The translations under genes and the position numbers were made by a program. From contig JAPEHQ010000006.1 in NCBI GenBank assembly GCA_027405735.1, positions 1 through 64,000 of the forward strand: a stretch of 64,000 nucleotides of DNA. The letters are read 5' to 3'. Positions 12,130 to 23,590 of the stretch are shown here, piece after piece. The stretch is from Mucor racemosus (lineage: Eukaryota > Mucoromycota > Mucoromycetes > Mucorales > Mucoraceae). Each line of letters opens with the position of its first letter. Position 1 is the first letter of the stretch. A model generated the notes under the pieces. It saw only the letters and a program-made list of their open reading frames with translations, had not been told where the DNA came from and searched no databases.

Positions 12130-13860
12130 AATAAAAAATAGAAGAGCATGCCTTTTTATGAGAAGTATGTGAGACAACGGTACCTGAAATGATTGATTTT
12201 TGGGAGTATGTTTTACTTTGGTGAGCATTTCTCAAGCAAAGATGCTTATAAAAATCAATCCTTTCAAATATAGGTGCACGTTCATATCAGACAGCACTTT
12301 AACACTTTAAAAATTAATTTCAATATTCATAGAACCGAGAAATTAAAAAATACAGCACGCTGTATTTTGAGGAGCATGTTGGACAACGGTATCTGAAATG
12401 ACTAATTTTTGGGAGTATGTTTTACTTTGGTGAGCATTTCTCAAGCAAAGATGCTTATAAAAACTAATCCTTTCAAATATAGGTGCATGTTCATACCAGC
12501 CAGCACTTTAAAGTTTTAAAAATTAATTTCAATATTCATAGTACCGAGAAATTAAAAAATACAGCACGCTGTATTTTGAGGAGCATGTTGGACAACGGTA
12601 TCTGAAATGGCTCAATCTTGGGAGTATATTTTACTTTGTTGAGCATTTCTCAAGCAAAAATTCTTAAAAAAACTAATCTTTTTGAGTGCAGGTGCATGTT
12701 CATATCAGACAGCTTTTTAAAGTTTTAAAAATTAATTTCAATACTCATAGTACCGAGAAATTAAAAAATACAGCACGCTATATTTTGAGGAGTATGTTGG
12801 ACAACGGTATCTGAAATGACTAATTTTTGGGAGTATGTTTTGCTTTGGTGGGCATTTCTCGAGCAAAGATGCTTATAAAAATCAATCCTTTCAAATATAG
12901 GTGCATGTTCATACCAGACAGCACTTTAAAGTTTTAAAAATCAACTTCAATACTCATAGTACCTAGAAATTAAAAAATAGAGTACACTGTATTTTGAGGA
13001 GCATGTCTTTTTATGAGGAGTATGTGGGACAACGGTACCTGAAATGACTCAATCTTGGGAGTATGTTTTACTTTGTTGAGCATTTCTGAAGCAAAGATGC
13101 TTAAAAAAACTAATCCTTTCAAATATAGGTGCATGTTCATATCAGACAGCACTTTAACACTTTAAAAATTAATTTCAATATTCATAGAACCGAGAAATTA
13201 AAAAATACAGCACGCTGTATTTTGAGGAGCATGTTGGACAACGGTATCTGAAATGACTTAATCTTGGGAGTATGTTTTACTTTGGTGAGCATTTCTCAAG
13301 CAAAGATGCTTATAAAAATCAATCCTTTCAAATATAGGTGCACGTTCATATCAGACAGCACTTTAACACTTTAAAAATTATTTGCAATATTCATAGAACC
13401 GAGAAATTAAAAAATACAACACGCTGTATTTCGAGGAGTATGTTGAACAACGGTATCTGAAATGACTAATTCTTGGGAGTATGTTTTACTTTGGTGAGCA
13501 TTTCTCAAGCAAAGATGCTTATAAAAATCAATCCTTTCAAATATAGGTGCACGTTCATATCAGACAGCACTTTAACACTTTAAAAATTAATTTCAATATT
13601 CATAGAACCGAGAAATTAAAAAATACAGCACGCTGTATTTTGAGGAGCATGTTGGACAACGGTATCTGAAATGATTAATTCTTGGGAGTATGTTTTACTT
13701 TGTTGAGCATTTCTCAAGCAAAAATGCTTAAAAAAACTAATCTTTTCAAAAGTAGGTGCATGTTCATACAAGATAGCCCTCTAAAGTTTTAAAAATCAAT
13801 TTCAATACTCATAATATCGAGAAATTAAAAAATAGCGTACGCTATTTTTTTAGGAGTATG
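12130..13860. repeat. 209-bp subtelomeric tandem satellite, 8 units
   Basis: The word ACAACGG recurs at 12174, 12383, 12592, 12801, 13029, 13238, 13447 and 13656: spacing 209 bp except one 228-bp unit that carries an extra TTTTTATGAGGAGTATGTG. Each unit has a conserved block GGGAGTATGTTTTACTTTG, a TGAGCATTTCTCAAGC...GATGCTT imperfect hairpin, and a strong dyad AAATACAGCACGCTGTATTT. The last unit ends in a perfect version, AAATAGCGTACGCTATTT. No open frame is shared by the units. The array lies directly upstream of the 338-residue gene. Confidence 0.92.
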
Positions 13861-13964
13861 TTTTAGGAGTATGTTTTCAAATCGGGGAGTAACAATAGCT
13901 AGTCATTTACGAAAAGATGAGTACAGGCGAAGGTATGGATAGTCATTTACATAATACTGGTTAC

Positions 13965-14575
13965 AGGCTTATAAGCGGAATATTAATTTAGAAAATTATT
14001 TTTGTCCAGATCATCAATTTTGACATTTTTTAAATTTTTTTTTTCTGGTTTTGAAAATCTAGAGTTAATTATACTACCAATTATAAAAACAAGAAATATA
14101 CACATATACAGAATTTAGCGCTTTATTTGCTCAATAAAAAATAATAAACGTTTTTATTGCAAAATATCACATGAAAATCCTTTAATCAAAAATCCGTTTT
14201 TGGGGCAAAAGTACAAAGTTTCATTACTTAACATTTAATGTTAAGCTTTTATAAGATGTGTATTAATTATAGCTACAATTTTCTCTCACAATGTAGTATG
14301 TTTAAACGTTGATTTTGATATCAAAATTTGATTTTCTGTTTTTTGATCAAAATCATGAGTGTTGGTAAGGATAAAATGAGCCCCGAAAAAATGTCCGCTA
14401 CAAATTCTGAATTTTCAGACCGTAAATGGTTAAATATAAGAAAAGTTTTAAAAACCCGCTTTTTCATTTAAAACTTAGATATATACCATAGTATAATAGA
14501 CTTAACCATTCAATCTTGTTATGCTCAATTACGGCGTTGCTCTACGGGCTCGCGTTTGAAATTTTTTAATGAATG
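13965..14575 (-). repeat. Dispersed repeat family A, copy 1 (inverted)
   Basis: The reverse complement of this stretch matches 57550-58135 and 60385-61000 over about 600 bp, including blocks like CGGACATTT...GGGGCTCATTTTATCC and AAATAGAGCGCTAAATT. No coding capacity is visible. Its minus-strand start has a tRNA-like GAATGGTTAAGTCT where the other copies have GAGCGGCTAAGTCTC. Confidence 0.8.
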
Positions 14576-14584
14576 TATGATATG

Positions 14585-14722
14585 GCAGTATAAACTAGTA
14601 ATGCCTTTTTATCCTCATTTTTGATGTAATAATACGAAAAATGTGTTTCTCGATTTAGTGGAAAACTCGTTTTGGTGGACACTTTTCTCCTTCCCAACGA
14701 TTTCCACTAAATCGAATCACTA
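14585..14722. mobile_element. Truncated pogo-type MITE, copy 2
   Basis: Matches the last 140 bp of the MITE at 2447-2953: AATGCCTTTTTATCCTCATT, CGATTTAGTGGAAAACTCG, and the right end TTTCCACTAAATCGAATCA. The left part is missing and the terminal TA duplication cannot be identified. Same orientation as copy 1. Confidence 0.75.
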
Positions 14723-15370
14723 CTTTATATATGTATATACATAATCATAAATCTCAATCTATACAAATTCGTAGTTTTTCTCTTTTTTTTTTGTATGTTA
14801 TATTTAATGTTGTCCCCTATATTTGCTTATTATTATTAGCCTTTGTATTGAGCTTCATGTCAATTTAATATTAATATTATATGCTTAATCTTATTTATTA
14901 TTATTCTTGCATCATTTATATTATCCTTCATCCTAGTTCTGCCTTGTCCCTTTTAATATTATCTATAATTTTTCATCTTAATATTAATATTGATTCTATT
15001 CATATTACTCTTCTTAATTCTAAATTTGATGTTACTTTAATCCTTGTCTTTTCTCTAATTGATTCTGTATCTAGGTCTAATTCTAGAATTATTTTCCGAT
15101 TATTTGATATTCTATAGTCTCTGGTTTCAATATTACTTTTCATTATGTTACTAATTCTAATTGTAATTCTATTATTTGCCATATGTTAATAATCATTATA
15201 TTTTTGACATTGAGTATATTCATAACCATATTTTTTACTTGATTTTTTTTTTTTAATATTTAAAATCCTTAAATATATTTTGATGCTGTTGTTGTTGTTT
15301 GTTGTTATCCTGTCTTATATATATATATATGTATATATATTTATACGTAAATCTAATGTTGTCTAAACTA
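14723..15370. repeat. Second T-rich telomere-associated-like block
   Basis: The plus strand is again T-rich and G-poor with CTAATT/CCTAGTTC phrases like those of 241-2444 (for example TTACTAATTCTAATTGTAATT), followed by a (TA)n tract at 15317-15342. No gene is seen. It lies just after a MITE fragment, the same order as at 2.4-3.6 kb. Confidence 0.6.
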
Positions 15371-15381
15371 TGTTATTCTTA

Positions 15382-15636
15382 TCAACAAGCAGATATAATT
15401 TCATCTAATCCAGGTTCATAAATATGGAGTTTATCAGGTGTCCAGCTTCAACTCGATTTTTTTTTATATCACATCTTGTCACTTTAATATCTAGGCATTT
15501 GTAAGCTATGACAGTACAAGCTGGGCCACCTGAAAATTGATATCTTGGCGTCATTGCATAAAATTTGTTTATAAATTTAAAACACACTACCAACATAGCC
15601 AGCACCTATACATCAAATATTCTTTATAGAAGCCAT
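15382..15636 (-). pseudogene. UDP-glucose 6-dehydrogenase N-terminal fragment (broken)
   Basis: Read from 15636 down, the frame gives MASIKNI, an in-frame TGA, then CIGAGYVG, an intron-like gap ending TTTTCAG, then GGPACTVIAYKCLDIKVTRC and DIKKNRVEA. After a one-base shift it continues WTPDKLHIYEPGLDEIISAC and stops. This is the Rossmann-fold start of UDP-glucose dehydrogenase (GAGYVGGP... dinucleotide loop, then IYEPGL). The enzyme oxidises UDP-glucose to UDP-glucuronate. One nonsense codon, one frameshift and absence of the rest (normally about 460 residues) mark it as a relic. I see no C-terminal part nearby. Confidence 0.8.
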
Positions 15637-16329
15637 TACTTTTCTTTGATGAATGATATTTAAAGAAAAGGCAAAATATTGTGAAATGTTGGTTGTAATT
15701 ATATCGATTTTTTGTCATCATTGTCAAACATTTTAACATGTTTCTGACGCCGTTCCAAGGTAAAACATATATAAATTATGTTCTTGGCTCAATGCAATCC
15801 TTTCCTACAAATCTAGTTTAATACCGTTGACAACACCCTTTTTCTATTCAATTTATTTGGTGAGAATAACTCAAGATGTTGCAATCTGTTTTTGATATTT
15901 CACCTGCTTCACTGTTTCAGTTACCAAAAAGACGGAGGCTATAAGTAGGTCTATCGATTAAATCCAGGTTCAATGTAATACAATAGAAAATTTATTACAT
16001 AATTTTATGTAGAAACCCTTACACCAAGCTCATGTATTCTATATTTCAATTATTTAGACACTTTAAGAAACAATACCTCTACGAATGTTGTATTATTACA
16101 TTTAATAAAGCCAAACAAGCAAAGGAAATTATAGGCTCCTCTACATCCGTAATAATCAGATACCTGATACACATGCAAAGCATTTAATTTACCTACGGGG
16201 AACTCTATTTTTTTTCTAGGTTTCGCAGTTGAATAATTTGATAAATGATATTATCATTTCATACTTTATAAGAACCAAGTACAGTTACAGAAAATAGGCA
16301 TACATTGATTTTATCTGGTAAAATCACAT

Positions 16330-16611
16330 CTTGCAGAAAACAAAAGGCAGGATCTTGCAGTAAAAGTTTATGCTACAGCTAGATTGATTCCTCGTGTTGG
16401 TAATGCTTGACCGTCCCTATAGCATTGATAGTGTTATAACACTAATTGGACCTCTTTCTGGTGTTAATGAAACAATAATCAAATGGTATCCTAGAACACC
16501 TTTATCATAAATGTTCTGATCAAGAATGTTACAAAGACGACAAACAAGATGAACCTGGTTGGGAGCAAGAAGATTGTTGGGATCAAGATAACCACAATGA
16601 TTATCATAATT
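16330..16611 (+). pseudogene. Possible decayed coding remnant
   Basis: Two protein-like stretches in different frames: one reading DLAVKVYATARLIPRVGN before a TGA, and about 110 bp later one reading ECYKDDKQDEPGWEQEDCW and ending in an Asp/His/Tyr-rich tail with a TAG stop. The codon usage looks coding and the ending looks like a true C terminus, but I do not recognise a family and the frame is broken. The rest of 15637-16726 shows nothing. Confidence 0.3.
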
Positions 16612-16726
16612 ATTAGAGTTGATAAATGATTGAACTTGATTGCATAATTGAATAAACTCAATTCTTTTAAAGCAAAAAACGTTTTATGTATTAAAGAAAA
16701 AGCATCACATTTCTTTTTTATTTAGT

Positions 16727-18886
16727 TTATGCTAAGCGACGCTTTACAAAGATACCTAAAATGATGATAATAAGAGTTACCCATTTAACTGGTTTCTTAA
16801 AGACTATAAACCAAAACTGAATTGGATTTGTCACCAATACTGCTCTTAATAAAGCTAATTTGGTTTTAGTTACTGGGGGATAACGAGATTGCATCAACCA
16901 TTCTAATCTTTGTTTCTTGACTAAAATTGCACGTTCATGTGAAAAGCATTGGAAAGACTTCTCACCATGATAAGCACCCATACCAGATGCCCCTACACCA
17001 CCAAATGGCAAAGCATACTCTATGTAAAATGAATGCATCTTGGTAATCAATTGTAGAATATACATGTCAAATACATACCTGTTTGATGCATCAAAGTATC
17101 ATTTACAGTAACACCACCAGAGGTAGTAAAGCTCAACACTACATGATTGAATAGTCAGTATCATAGGCCAGAGTTTAAATTGATTGACGTATACAATTTA
17201 CCTTTTTTAATAGTGCTATTGCTCTTGGTAAATAAGTATAATGCAAGAGGTGGTTCTCTAAAATTTATTTTATTAGTAAATAAAATCGATTTATATATAT
17301 CAACTTACTTTTTTGAAATCAAACCCATAGTTTCCTCAATATCCGAATAAGTGATCAAAGGAAGCAAAGGACCAAAAATTTCATTATCCATCAAATGATC
17401 ATCGAATCTAACATCAGAGATAACTGTAGGTGATATATAACGAGTTTCACGATCCGTTTGACCACCAATAGCAATATTTCCACTTGATCTATTATTTAAA
17501 ATTGCAACCAGTCGATCGAAATGTCTATGATTCACAATACGGCCATAATCTTTTGACTCTTGAGGATTTCTTCCATACCAAGAATTCAAAGTTTTACCAA
17601 TAGCAACTAAAAACTCTTGTTGACGAGATTTTGGAATGAATACATAATCAACAGCAACACAACTCTGTATAATGTTAATAGATGATAGATAATTTGTATT
17701 ATTACATGAATACCTGTCCAGCATTAAAAAACTTTCCAAATGCGATACGATTAGCTACAATTTGCATATCAGCATCATCTGTGACAATAGCAGGTCTAAA
17801 TATATACAAGATTTATTTGTGTTTTATATGCAAATATATACAATTAGTGTAGCTTACGATTTTCCGCCAAGCTCCAAAGTAACAGGTGTCAAATGTTGAG
17901 ATGCAGCTGCCATGACTGATTTGGCTACTTGAGAATTACCAGTGTAAAAGATATGATCAAACTTTTGTGCAAGTAAATGTTGTGTTTCTTCAACTCCACC
18001 ATTTACGACACGATACATAGACGCATCAAGGTATTTAGGTAAAAGTGCAGTAATTAATGCAGATGTATGTACTGAGATTTCAGAGAGCTAGGCAAATAAT
18101 CTTGAATATTAATTTGTGTAAAATTTGTAGTTCAATTTGATGAATTGTACCTTTACAACAGCACAATTACCAGCAGCGAGAGCACCAGCTATAAAATATA
18201 TATTAGAGTATATTTAATTTAAGTATTTTGTATAAATGTATTACCTAAAGGGACTAAAGATAGCTAAGTTCATTGTGAAAAATGTCAGTTTCTAATATAT
18301 ACTTCAAAATTTCCATATATAGTATATACCTGAAGAGGGTAGTTCCATGTTGCTATTATGCACCAAATTAGTAAATGAAGATTTATCTATATATTTATAT
18401 ACATACAAATGATCAAAACGACGCCTAATGCATCACGACGAATGTAGGCGCTATCTGTTCTGTTGGCTCCAAGACGAGTTTTAACCTTTTTATCCTTGAC
18501 CAAATTATCGTAATTCTATTAAAATAAATTAGCATTTATTTTAATTTCAAATCAACAAACATACATTTAAAAAATAAGCACATTCTTCTAAAACAGGGCT
18601 AATCTCACTTGAAAGTGCTTCAGCTCTTGATTTATTCAAATCTTTTGCTAAAGAATCATAGAATAATTCCTCATTGTCTTTAACAAGTGCGTGAAGACGC
18701 TCGAGATAAAACTTTCTAGCAAACGCATCTCTCGATTTACCTTTATAGAAAATTATTAGTAAAAAAAAAAAACACACACACACAAATACAGTTCTATAAA
18801 TATGTAAATATACCTGTTACATATGTTCCTCGAAGACATGTTGCATAATCTTCGATTGATTCAGTTGATGTATAGACAAGAGACAT
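16727..18886 (-). CDS. Fatty aldehyde dehydrogenase, tail-anchored (ALDH3/Hfd1 type), about 12 exons
   Basis: Starts [20 protein letters not shown] and ends with a hydrophobic helix ([13 protein letters not shown]) and KRRLA, the C-terminal membrane anchor of family-3 fatty aldehyde dehydrogenases of the ER or mitochondrial outer membrane. Family landmarks in order: [37 protein letters not shown] (cofactor region), TLELGGKSP (catalytic Glu), SCVAVDYVF (catalytic Cys nucleophile), EIFGPLLP, and [16 protein letters not shown]. These enzymes oxidise long-chain aldehydes to acids with NAD(P)+, as in sphingolipid breakdown or alkane use. The gene is cut by many short introns; two neighbouring exons are only 23 nt (18352-18330) and 19 nt (18263-18245), both needed for the PLQLSLVPL segment. 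It looks intact. Confidence 0.92.
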
Positions 18887-19373
18887 TATTATTTATAATA
18901 ATAAAAAAAAAAAGAAACAATTGATTACCCATGCAATCTTTATATAAGAATCTTTTTGTATTTGTAAATTATGGGGTCAATTTGCAAGGAAAAAAAAAAA
19001 CCAACACGTTTCTTCATATGATTTACTTGGGGGGAAAGTAAACAAGGTAAATTACTGGGCATCACATGAGAAAAGTGTTATAATAATTGATTGTTGAGTC
19101 TAATGAAAGGGTTAAACATTTGTGAGACTTTCACACAACAAATAATGATTTGACATTAATGCATGGTAGTAATGGTTTATTTTCCTAAAAAAGAACATTG
19201 GTAGCTAGTAACATTAGAGATAAACTGTATAATCCCAACTTGGATGCTAAATGTGATGAGTATAATCATCTTGAATGTAGAAATGTTCAAAAAATATATT
19301 ACTATACAAGATACTTTTAGAAAATGTAGAACTTTGATTATGTCGCGCCAAATATTTACAGAAAAGACATATG

Positions 19374-20047
19374 CTACAATGAATGATGCTGATCGATATC
19401 AAGTATATTTTTGGATGTAGCGGTAATATATTTATCAAGATCGTTTACCAAAAAATTCATTAAATCTATATCGTCAATCAATGGCAATGTATCATTCAGT
19501 GATTTTACTCTTTCAGAGGGTTCATTTAGAGTTGGTATAAACGGTTGATTGGAGGTAGATTTACTTTTATAGAGTTTAGGAGGTTTGGATATATGGCAAC
19601 TGCTTGACAAAGATATTTCAGAAAAGGAGGGGCTTTGAGATTCAGTATCCTGAACTTCTTGTAAATGACTAGCTACACATGAGCAACTATTTATCACTTC
19701 ACAAAGACAACCATTGATCGGATTAGGTGCTTGATAAAAAAGAAATGATTAAATTTATGTGTATTCAAGCAAATTGTGTCTTACTTACTGCTCGCAATGG
19801 CACAGGTACATTTGACATGCGTTCCATTTGTTTTACGTAAATCTCGGCAGTGATTACATTGACTAACTTGTCTACCTCTTTTAACAATAGGCACAAGTTG
19901 TCGGTCGTTATGATTACATTTTTTTACTCGGTGTCCTCTAATACATGAAGCGCTTTATAAACATATGCAAGATTTTAGTTATACTAGATAAAACCTTATT
20001 TAAATCTCATACCATGCGTATTTTTCTCCATTAATGAATATAACCAT
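19374..20047 (-). CDS. Copper-fist transcription factor, 3 exons
   Basis: Exons 20047-20013, 19952-19789 and 19729-19374 join in phase into 184 residues. The N terminus is a copper-fist DNA-binding domain: MVIFINGEKYACASCIRGHR, then KKCNH (zinc ligands) and KRGRQVSQCNHC. In Ace1/Mac1/Amt1 the minor-groove motif is (R/K)GRP; here it is RGRQ. A Cys-rich patch follows (CTC, CLC, CSC), typical of copper-binding clusters that switch activity with copper supply. The C-terminal half is Ser/Pro-rich with an acidic end, a possible activation region. Such factors control metallothionein, copper transport or reductase genes. The short length resembles copper-responsive activators, but activation under excess versus shortage cannot be told from sequence. 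Confidence 0.9.
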
Positions 20048-22422
20048 TTGTAATACATGAATGTTGATTAAAAAAAGGAGGAAGGAAGTGATTAACTACT
20101 CCAAACTTGAAAGTTAATAAGCCACTCAGTGTAGTGAATCGGCATAATTTGCTCAGTCTTTCTACCAATGAGTCGCCGTCATGTATACCAATTAAAGAAA
20201 GGTATTATTCCTTGCATCCGATTCAAAAGTTTTATATTTAAAGAATTTTATTTTAGTTAACAGCTGATTTTATTTAACATCAAACCACATGAAATTAATA
20301 TTCAACATACATAAAATACTATTATATTTCTTTTTTTGCTCTATCAAATAGATAGTAGCTTACTTTTATAAGAATCGTTTCTAGTTTTGAATGATTGATT
20401 TTACAGTAATAGTAGTTGTAGTAGTAGTAATAAAAACATATTAGACCTCCGACCACTTTTTAATTACTATTTCGAAACAAAAAAATGTCGTTTATGAAAA
20501 CTCGGTCGCTTTATTGCATTTTACTCCAAAATCTACCATGTAAACATTCAAAGGCTATTAATAACTTCAAGGAGAGCGTTGCATTCCGCAGCGAATGGCG
20601 GTATTCACTTGAAATTTTCTCACCAAAAAAATTGCGCAATTTCATAAAATAAAAATAACAGTTTTATCCACAAAAGTTCATTTTAAGACTAATTATTAGG
20701 CAAATAAATGCTTGAATTTGAATAATTGAAAAATTTGGGTTATTTTGGACTTAAGAAAGGTGTAATAAAAATTCCTATTTTCGGGATCAAATTGTCGATT
20801 ACATATTTTTAGTCAATTTTTGCCTACATCTGTAAGGGCCTGGAGGTCAATCCTCGTCATTTTTTCATGACCTTGAAAATTTCAGAAAAAAATATATAAG
20901 GAAGGTATATGATTCAGGAAATAGATTTGGCGAATTTAGAGCTTTGGATCAGTGCAAAAAGTGCGTAAAACAATCCTTAAAAATACTATTTTTTGATAAT
21001 TTGGCAGGTTTTTGCATAAATGAAGATGCTGCTGTATGAATTTAACTGTAATTACATGCTTTTTTCAACTTGTGTGATCAACAAGTAACTGAATAATGCT
21101 GATTTTTCCTTTTATTTATTAAAGCACCTATTATTGTGGCACGTAACATGGGGTAGTTGAGAATCAGTTTACATCCCCATCCAAACTCCTTGCGCCAAGG
21201 ATGAAGATAGAATGGCATTGGTAACTGATATGATACATGTAAACCAACCTGATATTATTCAAACAGTAAAATAGATTATTGCCAAATACAATGTTGAGAT
21301 TACCTACATGTATACTCCAAATGTTGATGTTTCATCCCAATAATGAAAAGAATGATGTTGTATGATCATTCAAAACATCATTTAATATGTTTGGATCGTC
21401 AATTTGAAGCAGGCTGAGTAAAAAATGAGAGCTTTTAGTATTAAATATGATGATCATGATTAGTCTTTAGAGTTTAAAATGTTTACTCTACGTAATTGAG
21501 TTTTTTTTTTTTTTTCTGGATGATTTTTTCAGCCTACTAGCATTGGTTGTGTTTTGTTTATATTTCTTAGTGTGGCTTCTTGGCATCTTTTTTATTCTTT
21601 TGGATAAAATGATAATTATGGAAAAAAAGAAGCCCTTAATTATCTATCAAATAAAGAAACATGTCCAATTATTATGAAATGTGTCAAATAAGAATAATGA
21701 ACTAGAACATCCCTTTCTTTAATTTTCTGTGGCTGAAAATGAAAAAGGCTATTATTCGGGTAAAAATGCACAATAGTTGGTAGTGAAGATAAGAGAGAAC
21801 TATCATTTTTCTCGAGAGAATTCCCCTATCTCAAGTTGCCAAGTAAGGGGATCTTGCTATTCAATATCATGTGCCATTTGTATACTGGTATTCTATGGAA
21901 AAATATTGCCTTGTTGTTGATGAACTAAATATACAATGTAGACTATAAAGCAATTTATGATGATTATAACTTATTAGTCTTTTATAGTTAAGACAGAAAA
22001 AAAAAAAAAAAAAAAAAAAGAGGTACAGTGTTGATCAATAGCTAAACAAGTTTGCCATTGACTTGAATCTATTTGATATTTAGTGATACACTATCTGATA
22101 CATATTGTTGTTTGTGCGTTTCTCAACATGATGAGAATCTATCTTTTCTCTCTCATTTCTTTTCGTATTTATATTATGTGTAACCATGGTCGAAAAAGAG
22201 GCTTTGTTAATAGATTCATTTGTCCAGCACACCCCCCATTTATTACTGTTAAAAATAGATTGCAAGATCTACGGTCAAGTAGGACACTGAATTGTACCTT
22301 TATATATAATCTGGTCCTTTTTTCTCGACCCTTTCTTCCACTTTTCTTTCTTCTTCCCTTTCTTTTCTTTCTTTATATATATATACACACATACACACAC
22401 ACACACAGACATATACATAGAA
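20048..22422. other. Intergenic, AT-rich
   Basis: Upstream spacer shared by the copper-fist gene and the Anp1-type gene, which diverge here. It holds one decayed coding remnant (21158-21343), an A run near 21995-22019, and a CT-rich tract followed by TATATA and CA repeats just before the Anp1-type start. No intact gene was found. Confidence 0.6.
21158..21343 (+). pseudogene. Decayed coding remnant, family unrecognised
   Basis: One frame reads protein-like sequence ESVYIPIQTPCAKDEDRMAL, then VTDMIHVNQPDIIQTVK, a TAG stop, and in the same frame IIAKYNVEITYMYTPNVDVS before TAA. The composition and continuity across the stop are unlike the AT-rich surroundings. No start, splice sites or flanking domain are seen. 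I do not recognise the protein. Confidence 0.4.
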
Positions 22423-23590
22423 ATGATTCTCACAGAAAAGCCTTCCAATATTTACACATCAGCCTTAAGAGGAAACAAAAGATTAGTAGTCTTTGTATTG
22501 GCCATTATATCATTTATCACTCTATCATTCTTTACATTTTCAAGATCATCACTTGGATTGAATTCTTGTGGTAGAACAATCAGATCACTAAATGAAGCAG
22601 TTGCACTTTCAAGCAGCACTGGTGGAAACAACAACCAAAGAGGAGGCGGACAAGCTAAATTCATTAACTTGAATGATTTAGAAGCAACTGCAAATGCAAA
22701 AGATCAGCAAGAACATGTTATTATCCTTACTCCCCTTAAAAATGCTGAGGTCTACCTTCCAAGATATTTCGAATTAATCGACCGTTTGTCTTATCCCAAG
22801 GATTTAATTACTGTGGCATTTTTAGTATCTGATACAACTGATGAAACTGTGAGCATTTTAAAAGACAAGGCAGATGAATATTTAAACCGCCAAGACCCCT
22901 CTCAACGCTATCATGAAATTGCAATTTATGAAAAGGATTTCGATTTCCAATTACCCGAAGATAAAAGACATACATTTGAATTACAACCTTTGAGAAGATC
23001 ATTTATGGCTCGTTCAAGAAACTACTTATTAACTGCTGCTTTGCGTGAATACCATTCTTGGGTTCTTTGGTTAGATGTTGATGTAGTTGAATATCCCGAA
23101 ACAATTTTAGAAGACCTCCAATCTATAGATGTTGATGTTGTTGTGCCAAATTGTTTATTAGAGACTGATGATGGCTCTTTCTGGGCTTATGATAAGAATA
23201 ACTGGCAAGAAACTGAAAGATCTATTGAAATGCAAAAGGATCTCGACCCGGTAAGTTGATTACTTAATTCTTATTATTCCATAATTACTTAAAAATATTT
23301 ATTTTTAGGATTATGTCTTATTGGAGGGTTATTATGAATTCTTAACAAATCGTTATCTTATGGTAGATATGCCAACTCATTTAGGGAAATTGGCAAAAGT
23401 ACCTTTGGATGGTGTTGGTGCTACATTTACATTAGTCAAGGCACAAGTGCATAGAGAGGGTGCAAACTTCCCTCCTTATGTCTACCAACACCAAGTGGAA
23501 ACAGAAGGTTTTGCAAAAATGGCCAAAGCAATGGGTTTTGGTGTTTATGGTTTACCTGGTTATATTATTCATCATATCAGAAATTCTTAA
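22423..23590 (+). CDS. Anp1/Mnn9/Van1-family mannosyltransferase (GT62)
   Basis: Exons 22423-23250 and 23309-23590 join in phase into 369 residues. It is a type II membrane protein: a short cytoplasmic N terminus, one membrane segment at about 21-40 (LVVFVLAIISFITLSFFTFS), a Gly/Asn-rich stem, then the catalytic domain. Landmarks: ILTPLKNAEVYLPRYFELID near 101, RRSFMARSRNYLL at 191-203, the metal-binding LWLDVDVVEYP (Asp 218 and 220), and GVGATFTLVKAQVHREGANF. Family members form the Golgi mannan polymerase complexes that extend the alpha-1,6 mannose backbone on N-glycans. It looks complete. The start is the first ATG after a CT-rich leader. Confidence 0.93.

Noticed and set aside
22083..22574. 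163-residue plus-strand frame before and into the Anp1-type gene
   Set aside because: It overlaps the true start in another frame and is made of CT/CA-rich leader sequence.
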